This document shows, in pieces, positions 1 to 7,598 of a stretch of 64,000 nucleotides of DNA. The DNA is taken from contig NZ_AJZD02000331.1 in the NCBI RefSeq assembly GCF_000272105.2, forward strand, positions 1-64,000, in the 5' to 3' direction. Source of the DNA: Vibrio splendidus 12E03 (GTDB taxonomy: Bacteria; Pseudomonadota; Gammaproteobacteria; Enterobacterales; Vibrionaceae). The notes beneath the pieces were generated by a model. That model had not been told where the DNA came from. It did not search any database and saw nothing but the letters and a program-made list of their open reading frames with translations. Made by a program: the position numbers and the translations under genes. How positions within the stretch are numbered: the first letter of the stretch is position 1; the number at the start of each line of letters is the position of its first letter.

Positions 1-1104
1 CTTATAAGATTCACAAAGATAGTTGTCTTTATTTTTCCCACTAGTTGACTTAAATATTCTGTGTTTTGGGCAACCAGAATTACAAAGTGAATAATATTCA
101 CATTGGCGACAATAGTCTGAGATCTTTTTATTTTTAGCTTTACCAAACTGACTCTGTCTTTTGCTTGAAGCCAATTTTTCAATGCTTGTATCGTGAATAT
201 TGCCAAGCTTATGTGATGGATAAACATAATGGTCACAAGAATAGAGATCACCATCATGCTCAAGCACTAATGACGTCCCACACTCGTTCAAATGGTGACA
301 GATAGTTGCCCCATGACCAATCCAAGTAGACAGTATGCTCTCAAAGGTTTGGACATAAATTTTACCTATGTCCGTGCGAACCCACTGGTCAAACACATCA
401 GATAGAAAGACCCCAAAACCATGAGGAGGCACAGAAAAAGAAGCCATTTCACTAGCGTCTTTAATTGTCTGATTGGCGCCGCTGCATCCAGTAAGACTTT
501 GGTCTACCTCTACAATAGGAATGAACTGCATATGTTCAACCCCCATCGATTTTAATGCCTGATAGGTTTCTTTCCCGCGATACCAATTCTTATCGTTTAC
601 AACAGTTAAGGTATTAAATTCAACATTATGCTTAATCAATAGCTCTATCGAGCTTTTTATTTTATCAAAAGTTGGATTGCCGTTAATAGATATACGATAC
701 CTATCGTGTACATCAGAAATACCATCAATGGAGACTCCAAGTAAGAAATTATTTTCGTAAAAAAACTTTGCCCATTTGCTATTTATTGCAATTGCATTTG
801 TTTGGAAACTATTCGTAATCTTCTTTCCATTAGCATATTTATTTTGATATTTAACTGCTTGTTCAAAAAAATCCAAGCCCGCTAATGTTGGCTCACCACC
901 TTGCCAAGCAAAGTCAATTACATCCAAATCACACTCTCGAATATAGTTTTTTATGTAATTTCTCAAACTATTATCTGACATTAAGTAGTGTTCATTGGTT
1001 TCTTGAATGAAAGCTTCTTTCTCTAAATAAAAACAGTAATCACACTTCAGATTACATTTGAAACTGGCTGGTTTAGCCATAATGTGGAACTTAGTTGAAC
1101 TCAT
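1..1104 (-). CDS. Radical SAM/SPASM enzyme, anaerobic sulfatase-maturase type (partial)
   Basis: An open frame of 368 codons starts at ATG 1104 and runs off the left edge, so the C-terminus is missing. The radical SAM cysteines are CNLKCDYC at residues 17-24, followed by the GGEPTL motif near residue 70. A cysteine-rich tail (YCRQCEYYSLCNSGC) is typical of the SPASM domain that holds auxiliary Fe-S clusters. This layout matches anaerobic sulfatase-maturating enzymes, which oxidise a Cys or Ser of a sulfatase to formylglycine. No sulfatase is visible in the window, so the substrate is unknown; it could be encoded beyond the left edge, or the enzyme could modify a peptide. The family call is firm, the substrate is inference. 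Confidence 0.85.
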   Translation of the reverse strand, partial: MSSTKFHIMAKPASFKCNLKCDYCFYLEKEAFIQETNEHYLMSDNSLRNYIKNYIRECDLDVIDFAWQGGEPTLAGLDFFEQAVKYQNKYANGKKITNSFQTNAIAINSKWAKFFYENNFLLGVSIDGISDVHDRYRISINGNPTFDKIKSSIELLIKHNVEFNTLTVVNDKNWYRGKETYQALKSMGVEHMQFIPIVEVDQSLTGCSGANQTIKDASEMASFSVPPHGFGVFLSDVFDQWVRTDIGKIYVQTFESILSTWIGHGATICHHLNECGTSLVLEHDGDLYSCDHYVYPSHKLGNIHDTSIEKLASSKRQSQFGKAKNKKISDYCRQCEYYSLCNSGCPKHRIFKSTSGKNKDNYLCESYK

Positions 1105-1468
1105 AGGATCTCATGCTCAAAACAACGTAAATACATTATCGGTCAACACATCCTTGCGTTTCACTAATGGAATTTACCACATATGAAATCTTTACCAACA
1201 TCATCAGTAGGAAAATGTGATGCTCATCTGTTTTATTCACTCTTAGAGATAAGCCTATCCATTAGCTTTAAACTTGCTAGCTAGATATAAGGTGCGTCAT
1301 TTCAAGTGAGTTCAAGGTCGTGATATATGAAGTCTTGGTAGATAAGCTCTAAGATTTTGCTAACAGCCGCTCTTCTAGAGACAGATGTGATCAACTCACA
1401 ATCGCTGGACGCTCTGAGTAGGTTGAGAGTGTGGTGGCATGCACCTAGATAAAGGCGTCTCTTGGTTT

Positions 1469-1496
1469 TAGTAATTCATATTTATATGAATTACTA
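1469..1496. repeat. Perfect 12-bp inverted repeat (hairpin)
   Basis: TAGTAATTCATA (1469-1480) and its exact complement (1485-1496) flank a 4-base TTTA loop. There is no T-tract on either side, so it is not a classical terminator. It could be a protein-binding palindrome or part of an RNA. Confidence 0.6.
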
Positions 1497-1518
1497 GGGC
1501 TGAGTTTTGGAAAATCAA

Positions 1519-1532
1519 GAGCAAGCTTGCTC
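1519..1532. repeat. 14-bp perfect palindrome
   Basis: GAGCAAGCTTGCTC is self-complementary over all 14 bases. It lies 22 bases from the preceding hairpin, with no gene on either side. Its function is unknown; a dimeric regulator site is possible. Confidence 0.45.
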
Positions 1533-1922
1533 CCTCAACCAAAGCCGCCCATTACTACGCAATGTGTTATATTTGGGAGCTGGTACTTGCCAGAAGAGCG
1601 ACACTGCCAAATTATAATGTAGTGAATAGATGCTAGATAACAACCAGAGTTGCCTAAACAACACAGGGGGGGATTATTGTATCGAATTTAAATTTTTTAC
1701 TGTTTAACCTTTTGTAAAATACCGCGCTAATACCTCAAACTATAAACGACAAATCAATGAGTTAAGTTAAGTTAAGATGATTTGTATTTTCTCGCTAGAC
1801 TTCGTAAGAATCAGTTAGGTAAAACTCAGTTTCTGTACTGTCAGTTAAGAAACTGCCAACATCGGGGTTTCCTTGAACCGTTGCACGGTGGTTAAGTTTG
1901 ATTTTCTAGCTTGTGTTAATAC

Positions 1923-2696
1923 TTAACGTAGAACAAGCTTATTACTTAGTCTTTCATAAAGCTCAAAGGCCTCTGTTTTAGATATCAAGTTTCCAAGAGC
2001 ATATTGATACGCTAGTTCAATATCGTCGCTTTGATTTGGATAATAGCGCTTGGCTACTGAGGCACACTGGCTCAGGTCTGTGTACCAACTTCCGTCTGTC
2101 TCAGCAACAAAGTAATACGCCGCCCGCACTAACTTCTTGCCAATAACCTTAGTTGCATCCGCATCGGTCATTGTTTTAAAGGACTGGCTCATTTGCTCAA
2201 GAAAAGTAGACAAGTCACCATTGAGAGCTTGGGCTATTTCAATACTGGGCTTATATAGCGGAAACTCTGTAGATAAATCCTTACCCCAAATACAACAGCA
2301 ACAGTGCTTGAGCCAAAACTGCCAGTGATACTTTTCTGTGGGTTTCAGAACATCCCGCAGGAAGCCAGGATCGATATCAAGCTTGCTCACTTGAGGGTAT
2401 GCTTTGGGGATTGTGTCAGAAAGTAGGTTAAATACTTCCTTCTCTTTTTGGCCAACAGGCGTAGCGAGTAAGATAGAAACATCTAAATCCGAGCGACCAA
2501 TAATGGCCGTTCCTCTTGGAATACTACCGTACAAGTAGATGCCTTCTATTTGGCCAGGGAGTTCTTTTAACAACGAATCAATGACTGCTGTAACTACTTC
2601 TTGAAATCCAGGCGTAATGTTCTTTGGCGAATAAAGATTTTGAATGAATCCGTCTTCATCTAGCCCTCTATCTAACTTCTGCATGCCTCTTTCCAT
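1923..2696 (-). CDS. Nucleotidyltransferase-domain protein
   Basis: Predicted cytosolic protein of 257 aa with the nucleotidyltransferase fold shared by MNT and aminoglycoside adenylyltransferases. The signature is GSIPRG followed by SDLDV (about residues 57-73), giving the GS and the DxD metal-binding residues. The rest is probably a helical substrate-binding half. I chose ATG 2696, which lies 2 bases after the TAG of the upstream GNAT remnant and has an AAAAAGG ribosome site 8 bases upstream; a TTG at 2714 is also in frame. The tight spacing suggests the two were once one transcript. Substrate is unknown: it could adenylylate a small molecule or act in a toxin-antitoxin role. Confidence 0.75.
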   Translation of the reverse strand: MERGMQKLDRGLDEDGFIQNLYSPKNITPGFQEVVTAVIDSLLKELPGQIEGIYLYGSIPRGTAIIGRSDLDVSILLATPVGQKEKEVFNLLSDTIPKAYPQVSKLDIDPGFLRDVLKPTEKYHWQFWLKHCCCCIWGKDLSTEFPLYKPSIEIAQALNGDLSTFLEQMSQSFKTMTDADATKVIGKKLVRAAYYFVAETDGSWYTDLSQCASVAKRYYPNQSDDIELAYQYALGNLISKTEAFELYERLSNKLVLR

Positions 2697-2698
2697 CA

Positions 2699-3061
2699 CT
2701 AAGCCTTTTTCCAATCAGATCGAACAACCGTTAACTTCACAGTATCCCACCACTTACCCTTTAAGAATCGATGATTCTCAAAGCGCGCTTCTTCTTTCAT
2801 TCCCAATGACTGACACAATTTGATGGCTGCTAAGTTCTTACTGATGGTTTCAGCGTAGATGCGCTGCACGCCCAACTCTGAAAAGCCAAAATCAGCTAGG
2901 GCTTCAGCCGCTTCTGTAGGGAGCCCTTTTCCCTGAGTTTCCCTTGAGAAAGCGCAGCCCATTAAAGCTTGTTTATCGCCTTCGAGACGCAAACAAACGG
3001 TTCCAATAAACTTCCCAGAGTCTTTGCTTTCAACCGCTAGTTGAAAAGACTGGCGCGAGAC
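2699..3061 (-). pseudogene. GNAT acetyltransferase, N-terminally truncated
   Basis: The frame encodes the C-terminal two thirds of a RimJ/RimL-type N-acetyltransferase. Readable homology begins at SRQSFQLAVESKDSGKF and continues through GLPTEAAEALADFGF (acetyl-CoA loop region) and LCQSLGMKEEARFE to WKKA. An in-frame stop at 3062-3064 ends the frame on the N-terminal side and no ATG precedes the conserved part. The only in-frame start is a TTG at 2992, inside the fold. About 50-60 residues usual at the front of the family are missing. The break coincides with an unrelated signal-peptide ORF in another frame. I read this as a decayed gene, though a short protein from TTG cannot be excluded. Confidence 0.7.
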
Positions 3062-3107
3062 TTACGAAGCTAAGCAGCACCAAAAGTAGAGCACAAAATT
3101 GTTTCAT
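3030..3107 (-). pseudogene. Signal-peptide remnant ORF (25 aa)
   Basis: ATG 3107 opens a 25-codon frame reading MKQFCALLLVLLSFVSLAPV and then FSTSG before TGA at 3030-3032. This is a textbook Sec signal peptide (K, long hydrophobic core, small residues) that stops almost at once. It overlaps the truncated GNAT gene in a different frame, as if the 5' end of an exported-protein gene had been joined to the GNAT gene by a deletion or insertion near 3050. A GGGAAATGAAAGGA stretch upstream could serve as ribosome site. It may be a relic or, less likely, a real tiny peptide. Confidence 0.45.
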
Positions 3108-3164
3108 TCCTTTCATTTCCCATAAGTGTGTGTTGATTTGGGATACTGGTTTGCATCCCTTCCT

Positions 3165-3416
3165 TTAACGATGCTTGTATTGAGTTGGACAATAACCTCT
3201 CGACACTTCAGAACTACGAAGTTTGACATGTTTTGTCGCGCGGCCTGCGACACGAGCGCGCCACAATTTGAAACTACCTGGCTTCATTTGGCTACGCATA
3301 AAACGAATCACTTGGGATTCATTCAAACCAAATTGCAGTTCTATTGCTTCAAACGGCGTCCTGTCTTCCCATGCCATTTCGATAATTCTTGATTCATTCT
3401 CTTTAGATAACATCAT
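3165..3416 (-). CDS. TIGR03643/DUF2805 family small protein
   Basis: Small cytosolic protein of 83 aa that I recognise as the TIGR03643 (DUF2805) family: LSKENESRIIEMAWEDRTPF near the N-terminus, then LNESQVIRFMR and a basic C-terminus (RARVAGRATKH). The family is common in marine Gammaproteobacteria and has no established function; the N-terminal part resembles a small helix-turn-helix. I chose ATG 3416 because AGGAAG lies 7 bases upstream; the longer frame to 3473 has no such site and adds residues not typical of the family. ATG 3413 is the next codon and equally possible. Confidence 0.75.
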   Translation of the reverse strand: MMLSKENESRIIEMAWEDRTPFEAIELQFGLNESQVIRFMRSQMKPGSFKLWRARVAGRATKHVKLRSSEVSRGYCPTQYKHR

Positions 3417-3538
3417 ACATATTCTTCCTTTAGAAACTGGGAGAAATACGCTCATTCTAGATTTGAAGATCACAAGGTGAACACTTTGAACTCACGCGTT
3501 ATAACGTTCAATAAAACAACAGACTAGCAGCTAGGCAA

Positions 3539-4351
3539 TCATGGGGTTAAATAAGCTTGTGCGAACTCTCTAAGCACTCTCGCATTATTGTGGTATTTGC
3601 TATCCCCGCACTTTGTGCCATCTACTCTGATGTCCGGGCTGGAATATGCAGGTATAACATCTCGCTCATAAGACATCACTGTCCCTCTGTCAGCACAAAT
3701 TGCACCGAAGGAATATTGAGGAGCTCTTGGATACGTTCCAGAAATGTAACTTTCTATACTATCAAAATCTTTCAATAACGTTTTATAGTCATGATTAGCA
3801 CCACTTAAATGGCCAATTTCATGCTCCATTAAGTAATCAGGGCAGTTTATCGCTAAAGAAAAAAAGTAGGATACCGAAGATGACATACCACAATAATCAG
3901 ACTCAAAGCTAAAATTATAATTAGAAAATACTATCCCAGTAAAAATGGGGACGCCGTCTTCTGTTGTTTCTGGAATCGGTTCTTCCATCGAGAGTTTTAA
4001 TAACCTCTCTGCTGCGCTCAAATCTTGAAACCAAAGGCTGTCAATTTCAGACGTATAAATCACCTTGGTGACTTTTCGCGTTATAGGAATGCAGGAGTTT
4101 TTCAACACCAGATTCGAATAGCTTTCCCATGTCGCTATTTTAGAGGCAACAAATGCTTTGGAATATTCGGCTAATACAGATTCATCAACATAAAGATGGA
4201 TCTCTGTATTCAAAACCTCACTCTTCGCACAAGTAGGAAACTCGATACTTTGAGCATTGGAGAGTCGACTATTGCTCAACACTATAATCAAAACACAACC
4301 AACTAACTGGATGAGCCTTTTAAAAGAACTCTCACTGACTCGTGTATTCAT
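3539..4351 (-). CDS. Secreted metzincin-type zinc metalloprotease
   Basis: Exported protein of about 270 aa. It has an N-terminal hydrophobic segment (LIQLVGCVLIIVLS) compatible with a signal peptide. The zinc site HEIGHLSGANH (residues about 177-187) is the HExxHxxGxxH motif of metzincins, and VMSYE about 40 residues later fits the Met-turn. Several cysteines (for example in FPTCAKSE, SDYCGMSS, AINCPDY, GAICADRG) suggest disulfides outside the cytoplasm. ATG 4351 is preceded by GAGGGTGG; a GTG at 4357 is in frame. It stands alone, without an obvious inhibitor or secretion gene. The substrate is unknown; host or environmental protein degradation is only a guess. Confidence 0.8.
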   Translation of the reverse strand: MNTRVSESSFKRLIQLVGCVLIIVLSNSRLSNAQSIEFPTCAKSEVLNTEIHLYVDESVLAEYSKAFVASKIATWESYSNLVLKNSCIPITRKVTKVIYTSEIDSLWFQDLSAAERLLKLSMEEPIPETTEDGVPIFTGIVFSNYNFSFESDYCGMSSSVSYFFSLAINCPDYLMEHEIGHLSGANHDYKTLLKDFDSIESYISGTYPRAPQYSFGAICADRGTVMSYERDVIPAYSSPDIRVDGTKCGDSKYHNNARVLREFAQAYLTP

Positions 4352-4487
4352 TTCCACCCTCTCCCTATATTCAAAACCACAAAAAGCATCATAAATGCCG
4401 TGACTTAAGATTCATATCTACCCCATTACACATATAAGCGTTGGCCTCTCAAAGTAACCTGCACTATCTGTGTTTTTCAGAAAACAA

Positions 4488-4516
4488 AAAGCTCGCCATG
4501 CAATGACGAGCTTTAT
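4488..4516 (-). terminator. Rho-independent terminator
   Basis: AAAGCTCG (4488-4495) pairs with CGAGCTTT (4506-4513) across an 11-base loop. On the minus strand it is followed by a T-rich tract, so it ends the gene that stops at 4587. Confidence 0.7.
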
Positions 4517-4586
4517 TGATTATGAGAGCTTAACAGTTATAAGACCCTGGCATTAACAAGGCCCAAATACGAAGAAATCTAAAGTA

Positions 4587-5012
4587 TTAAGACACCTGAT
4601 CGCGTAAAGCCAATTCTACATTTTTCAAAATTTTGAACTCTTCTCGAGTACAACCGCGAGCTACGGATACCCAATGATCACCGGTTTCGTCTGCCCCTTT
4701 AAACTCTGCACGCAACTCGTATTTTCGCCATGAGACAAAAGCCAAAATAAAAGTCAGCGCAAGCATAGGCAGTCCAAACTGAGGAACAAACGCCCAAGTC
4801 GCAGCGGAGAGTACTAAAGCCAGTGAAACGATATTGATAGCGTTTTCTTTGAAGCCCAATTGACGAATTTCTAACTGTTTAATTTTACGCAAGCTATAAA
4901 CATCTTTCTTAACTCGTAGTTCATTAGAACTGACAAGGAAGTCTGTTGCCTTATATGGTTTACGAAATCGCATTAAATTGGCTAACCCGTTGCGTGTTTG
5001 GTTCTTACTCAT
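4587..5012 (-). CDS. Small membrane protein, DUF6232-like
   Basis: Protein of 141 aa. After about 50 mostly polar residues (FLVSSNELRVKKDVYSLRKI, a short beta-rich stretch) come two hydrophobic segments around residues 59-78 and 80-95, then a soluble tail ending VELALRDQVS. The pattern of a PH-like strand pair around a membrane hairpin resembles the DUF6232 family, but I am not sure of that assignment. ATG 5012 has GGAG 7 bases upstream. It has its own terminator and no operon partner. Function unknown. Confidence 0.6.
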   Translation of the reverse strand: MSKNQTRNGLANLMRFRKPYKATDFLVSSNELRVKKDVYSLRKIKQLEIRQLGFKENAINIVSLALVLSAATWAFVPQFGLPMLALTFILAFVSWRKYELRAEFKGADETGDHWVSVARGCTREEFKILKNVELALRDQVS

Positions 5013-5527
5013 CGCCTTTCTCCATGTTATTTAAAGGTTAGTAAAGACTAATATAATCATGAAGTTATTGATGCGCAGAGAATTTATAAATCAAAGGAAT
5101 ATTAAAATCAAGCTTATGCAATTAATAACACTTATAACAATACCCACCTAACATTGACAACCCCGATAGATACTACCGGTCGTGAAGCTTAGATTTCACC
5201 TCGAACGATAAGTTCTAAGTAGTTCGCTCCATTGATTACGAGAAAGAAGCAAAGCAAAAAATTAAGTAATGCCTAGCCGTTTTGTAACCACTTATTTCAA
5301 TCCAATTTGGGTAAGAAATAACTATCGTAAAAGTTGTTGAAGCCTTGTCACAGAACACCGCCGTAATCATAACCACTGTAATGACAGGCTTTCTCGTCCA
5401 TTAGCTATTTGAATGATCAAATCATTCATCCAGAGGCATTAACGCGGCTTATGAATTAAGCAATTGATCTCATAATGTAGAGTCTGTACGCTTACAATAT
5501 GCACACGGTTACCTAATGGAGATCACG
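5013..5527. other. Gene-free stretch
   Basis: No coding region is supported here. The only structure I see is a hairpin at 5411-5427 (GAATGAT, CAA loop, ATCATTC). Promoters for the two divergent flanking genes are expected here. Confidence 0.4.
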
Positions 5528-5719
5528 ATGAACGAACTACTGACATGCGCAATGGAACAGAAACAACGAACAACGGTGACGAGTCTGTTCGCAAGGAATG
5601 GATTTAAGATAGCAGCTACTGACTTTGATGATGTGACTTTCGAACGTGAAAGTGTGTTGGTCAACGTTCGATTTGATTCCTCTTCTAACGTCGAATCGAT
5701 TTCGGTTTTGAACGAATAA
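5528..5719 (+). CDS. Hypothetical small protein (63 aa)
   Basis: A 63-residue acidic protein beginning MNELLTCAMEQKQRTTVTSL and ending VESISVLNE. I recognise no family. ATG 5528 is chosen because GGAG lies 6 bases upstream; the ATG at 5516 overlaps that site. It has no signal peptide or membrane segment, and the predicted strands toward the C-terminus (ESVLVNVRFD) suggest a small folded protein. Its flanks are gene-free, so it is probably monocistronic. Confidence 0.5.
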   Translation: MNELLTCAMEQKQRTTVTSLFARNGFKIAATDFDDVTFERESVLVNVRFDSSSNVESISVLNE

Positions 5720-6038
5720 CGTTGATAGACATCGACGCTAGATTACAAGCAGGTCACAGGACTCAATAGAAGGTGTGACTATCAGCACCTTCTACTATGA
5801 CGAAGTACAATCACACGATAAAGCCGGTCGCCTGATCGTTCGCCCATCCCCTCAAACAATTGAGTTACAAACTCTGAAATAGCCTGAATTGGTGTACCTA
5901 ACGCCTTTTCTTAGCTTGATCCTCATTCTTACTTCGCCAAAATAATATCGTTAGTGATATTTTTACCAATAATTAGCAATTCCATGAGCTTGGCTTATAT
6001 TTGTTAATACCCTTTGAACAAAAATCGAAGTGATACCT
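5720..6038. other. Gene-free stretch before the BLUF gene
   Basis: I see no gene in these 319 bases. The promoter of the BLUF gene should lie at the right end; no motif stands out. Confidence 0.4.
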
Positions 6039-6458
6039 ATGCTCCTAACTCGGTTGATTTATGTCAGCACACTTTGCGAAAGTTGCGACTCCACGGCTTT
6101 AGACGACATCCTCAAGATTTCACACGACCGTAATAAAGAAAGCCACTTAACAGGACTCCTTAGTCACAACGACAAGTATTTCCTACAATGTATTGAAGGC
6201 TCAAGAACCGCGGTTAACCACACCTACAATCATATTTTGAATGACAAGCGACACAAAAACGTCATGATTTTATATTTCAAAGAGATCGATTGTAGGCAGT
6301 TTGGTGATTGGTCTATGGGTGATATTCCTCAGTCGAGCCTAACTGAATTGGTGAACTTACAGTTTTCGACATCGAACCAATTCAATCCATATGAGATGTC
6401 TGGAGAAAGCGCTTATCAAATGCTTCTAGAGTTAAAGCAGAATTTACCATCACAATAA
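6039..6458 (+). CDS. BLUF-domain blue-light sensor
   Basis: A 139-aa single-domain BLUF protein, expected to bind FAD and switch on blue light. The flavin-site residues can be read: Tyr8 in RLIYVS, Asn32 in DRNKES, Gln50 in YFLQCIEG, and Trp91/Met93 in FGDWSMG. LTGLL and the EG after the Gln are also family hallmarks. There is no EAL, GGDEF or cyclase domain, so it must act by binding a partner or through its C-terminal helices. I prefer ATG 6039 over the GTG at 6030. No likely effector gene adjoins it; a terminator follows. Confidence 0.9.
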   Translation: MLLTRLIYVSTLCESCDSTALDDILKISHDRNKESHLTGLLSHNDKYFLQCIEGSRTAVNHTYNHILNDKRHKNVMILYFKEIDCRQFGDWSMGDIPQSSLTELVNLQFSTSNQFNPYEMSGESAYQMLLELKQNLPSQ

Positions 6459-6496
6459 ACCGTTCGCTCAACTCGCCGATAATTCAAACAATAAAT

Positions 6497-6520
6497 AGCC
6501 CCTACGTATGGGGCTTTTCG
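6497..6520 (+). terminator. Rho-independent terminator after the BLUF gene
   Basis: AGCCCC (6497-6502) pairs with GGGGCT (6510-6515), followed by TTTTCGCT. It may also stop transcription arriving on the minus strand from the OmpA-lipoprotein operon. Confidence 0.7.
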
Positions 6521-6609
6521 CTCTTAATCCAATTGCTACTTATCAATAAATCACTTAGCTTCACGCGCAGTTTCAATATTCGCAGCTTATCTTAGCGATC
6601 AGACAAGGT

Positions 6610-7536
6610 TTACTGCTGGCTACCTGAGAGCGTTTGCTGCTCAGCAGTAATATCCGACTCTTTAAACACGATAAACGCTCGACGGTTTAACGCATCCGCT
6701 TTATCTGAACGTTCATTGATTGCTGGCTGCAATTTACCGAACGATTTTACTTCCCAAATGAACTGCTTAGGGTCGAGTTTGGTTTTGAGGTATTTCACCA
6801 CGCTTTCTGCTCGGCGTTCCGCTAACTTCTCGTTGTAAGAGACCGAACCGGCTTGGTCAGTATGCCCTGCCACCATGATGTTGCCTTGTAAGCCACTCAA
6901 TTGAGATGCAAAGTCATCTAACTGAGTTAAGTCCTCTGGTTTTAGCACTGACTTATCAAAATCAAAGTGCGGTGTGATCGCCATATACACCTTACGTTCG
7001 GGTTTTGGTGGCTCACAGAAAGGCATCTCTTCGTATTTCTGCGCCTCTTCAAACACAATAAATGCACGGCGATTTTCCGCTCGGTCTTTATCGGTTTTAC
7101 CCAACAACAGAGGCTGCGTTTCACCGAGGTGTTTCACTTCCCAATCGTAATTCTTAGGATCCAAATGCGTCTGAAGGTAGTCAGCCACTGACTTAGCGCG
7201 TCGCTGTGAAAGGCGTTCGTTATATTCCAGAGAACCTTTGTAATCAGTATGGCCGACAATCGTGATGCGCCCTTTGAGGCCTCTGATCTCTTTAACAAAG
7301 GTATCCAAGTTGATCTTGTCGAGGTCGCGTAGCTTGTACTTATCAAAAGCAAAATGCTCTGCGATAGCGATATGCACCTCACGCTCTGGCGCCAAACACT
7401 CGCTAATTAAAAACTTAGATACGTCTATGCCAGCAAACTTGTCTCGGTTCTCCTGACTCAAGTACGTGTCGGTTGCACAGCCGGAAAGCAACAAAGTACT
7501 CATCACTGCGCTTATTAGGAAAATAATTGTTTTCAT
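6610..7536 (-). CDS. Lipoprotein with two OmpA-type peptidoglycan-binding domains
   Basis: Predicted outer-membrane lipoprotein of 308 aa. The signal peptide ends in the lipobox LLSGC with Cys20. Two OmpA C-terminal-like domains follow in tandem (about residues 55-170 and 185-300). Each contains a GHTD loop (GHTDYKGSLEYN, GHTDQAGSVSYN), the RRAKSV/RRAESV helix and an NRRAFIVF end, so the diaminopimelate-binding Asp and Arg look intact in both. Most family members carry one such domain; the duplication suggests a double grip on the cell wall. ATG 7536 is chosen because it starts the signal peptide; a GTG at 7554 is in frame. It lies 62 bases after the beta-barrel gene and is probably the third gene of that operon, acting as an envelope tether. 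Confidence 0.85.
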   Translation of the reverse strand: MKTIIFLISAVMSTLLLSGCATDTYLSQENRDKFAGIDVSKFLISECLAPEREVHIAIAEHFAFDKYKLRDLDKINLDTFVKEIRGLKGRITIVGHTDYKGSLEYNERLSQRRAKSVADYLQTHLDPKNYDWEVKHLGETQPLLLGKTDKDRAENRRAFIVFEEAQKYEEMPFCEPPKPERKVYMAITPHFDFDKSVLKPEDLTQLDDFASQLSGLQGNIMVAGHTDQAGSVSYNEKLAERRAESVVKYLKTKLDPKQFIWEVKSFGKLQPAINERSDKADALNRRAFIVFKESDITAEQQTLSGSQQ

Positions 7537-7598
7537 CTTACTCTTAACTGTCACTTCGAATTCTCAACTCTTAACTTTCAACCCACTTTTGAGCAGGC

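Larger units (their letters stand above)
1105..1922. other. Gene-free stretch with palindromes
   Basis: I see no convincing coding region in these 818 bases. They contain a 12-bp stem hairpin (1469-1496), a 14-bp perfect palindrome (1519-1532) and a short run of GTTAA repeats (about 1760-1775). A leader or promoter for the radical SAM gene must lie at its left end. The stretch looks like accessory DNA between unrelated genes. Confidence 0.5.

Noticed and set aside
1105..3120. Possible integron cassette region (GNAT and nucleotidyltransferase genes, GTTAA repeats)
   Set aside because: No attC-like imperfect palindrome flanks either gene, and the genes are nearly contiguous instead of separated by recombination sites.
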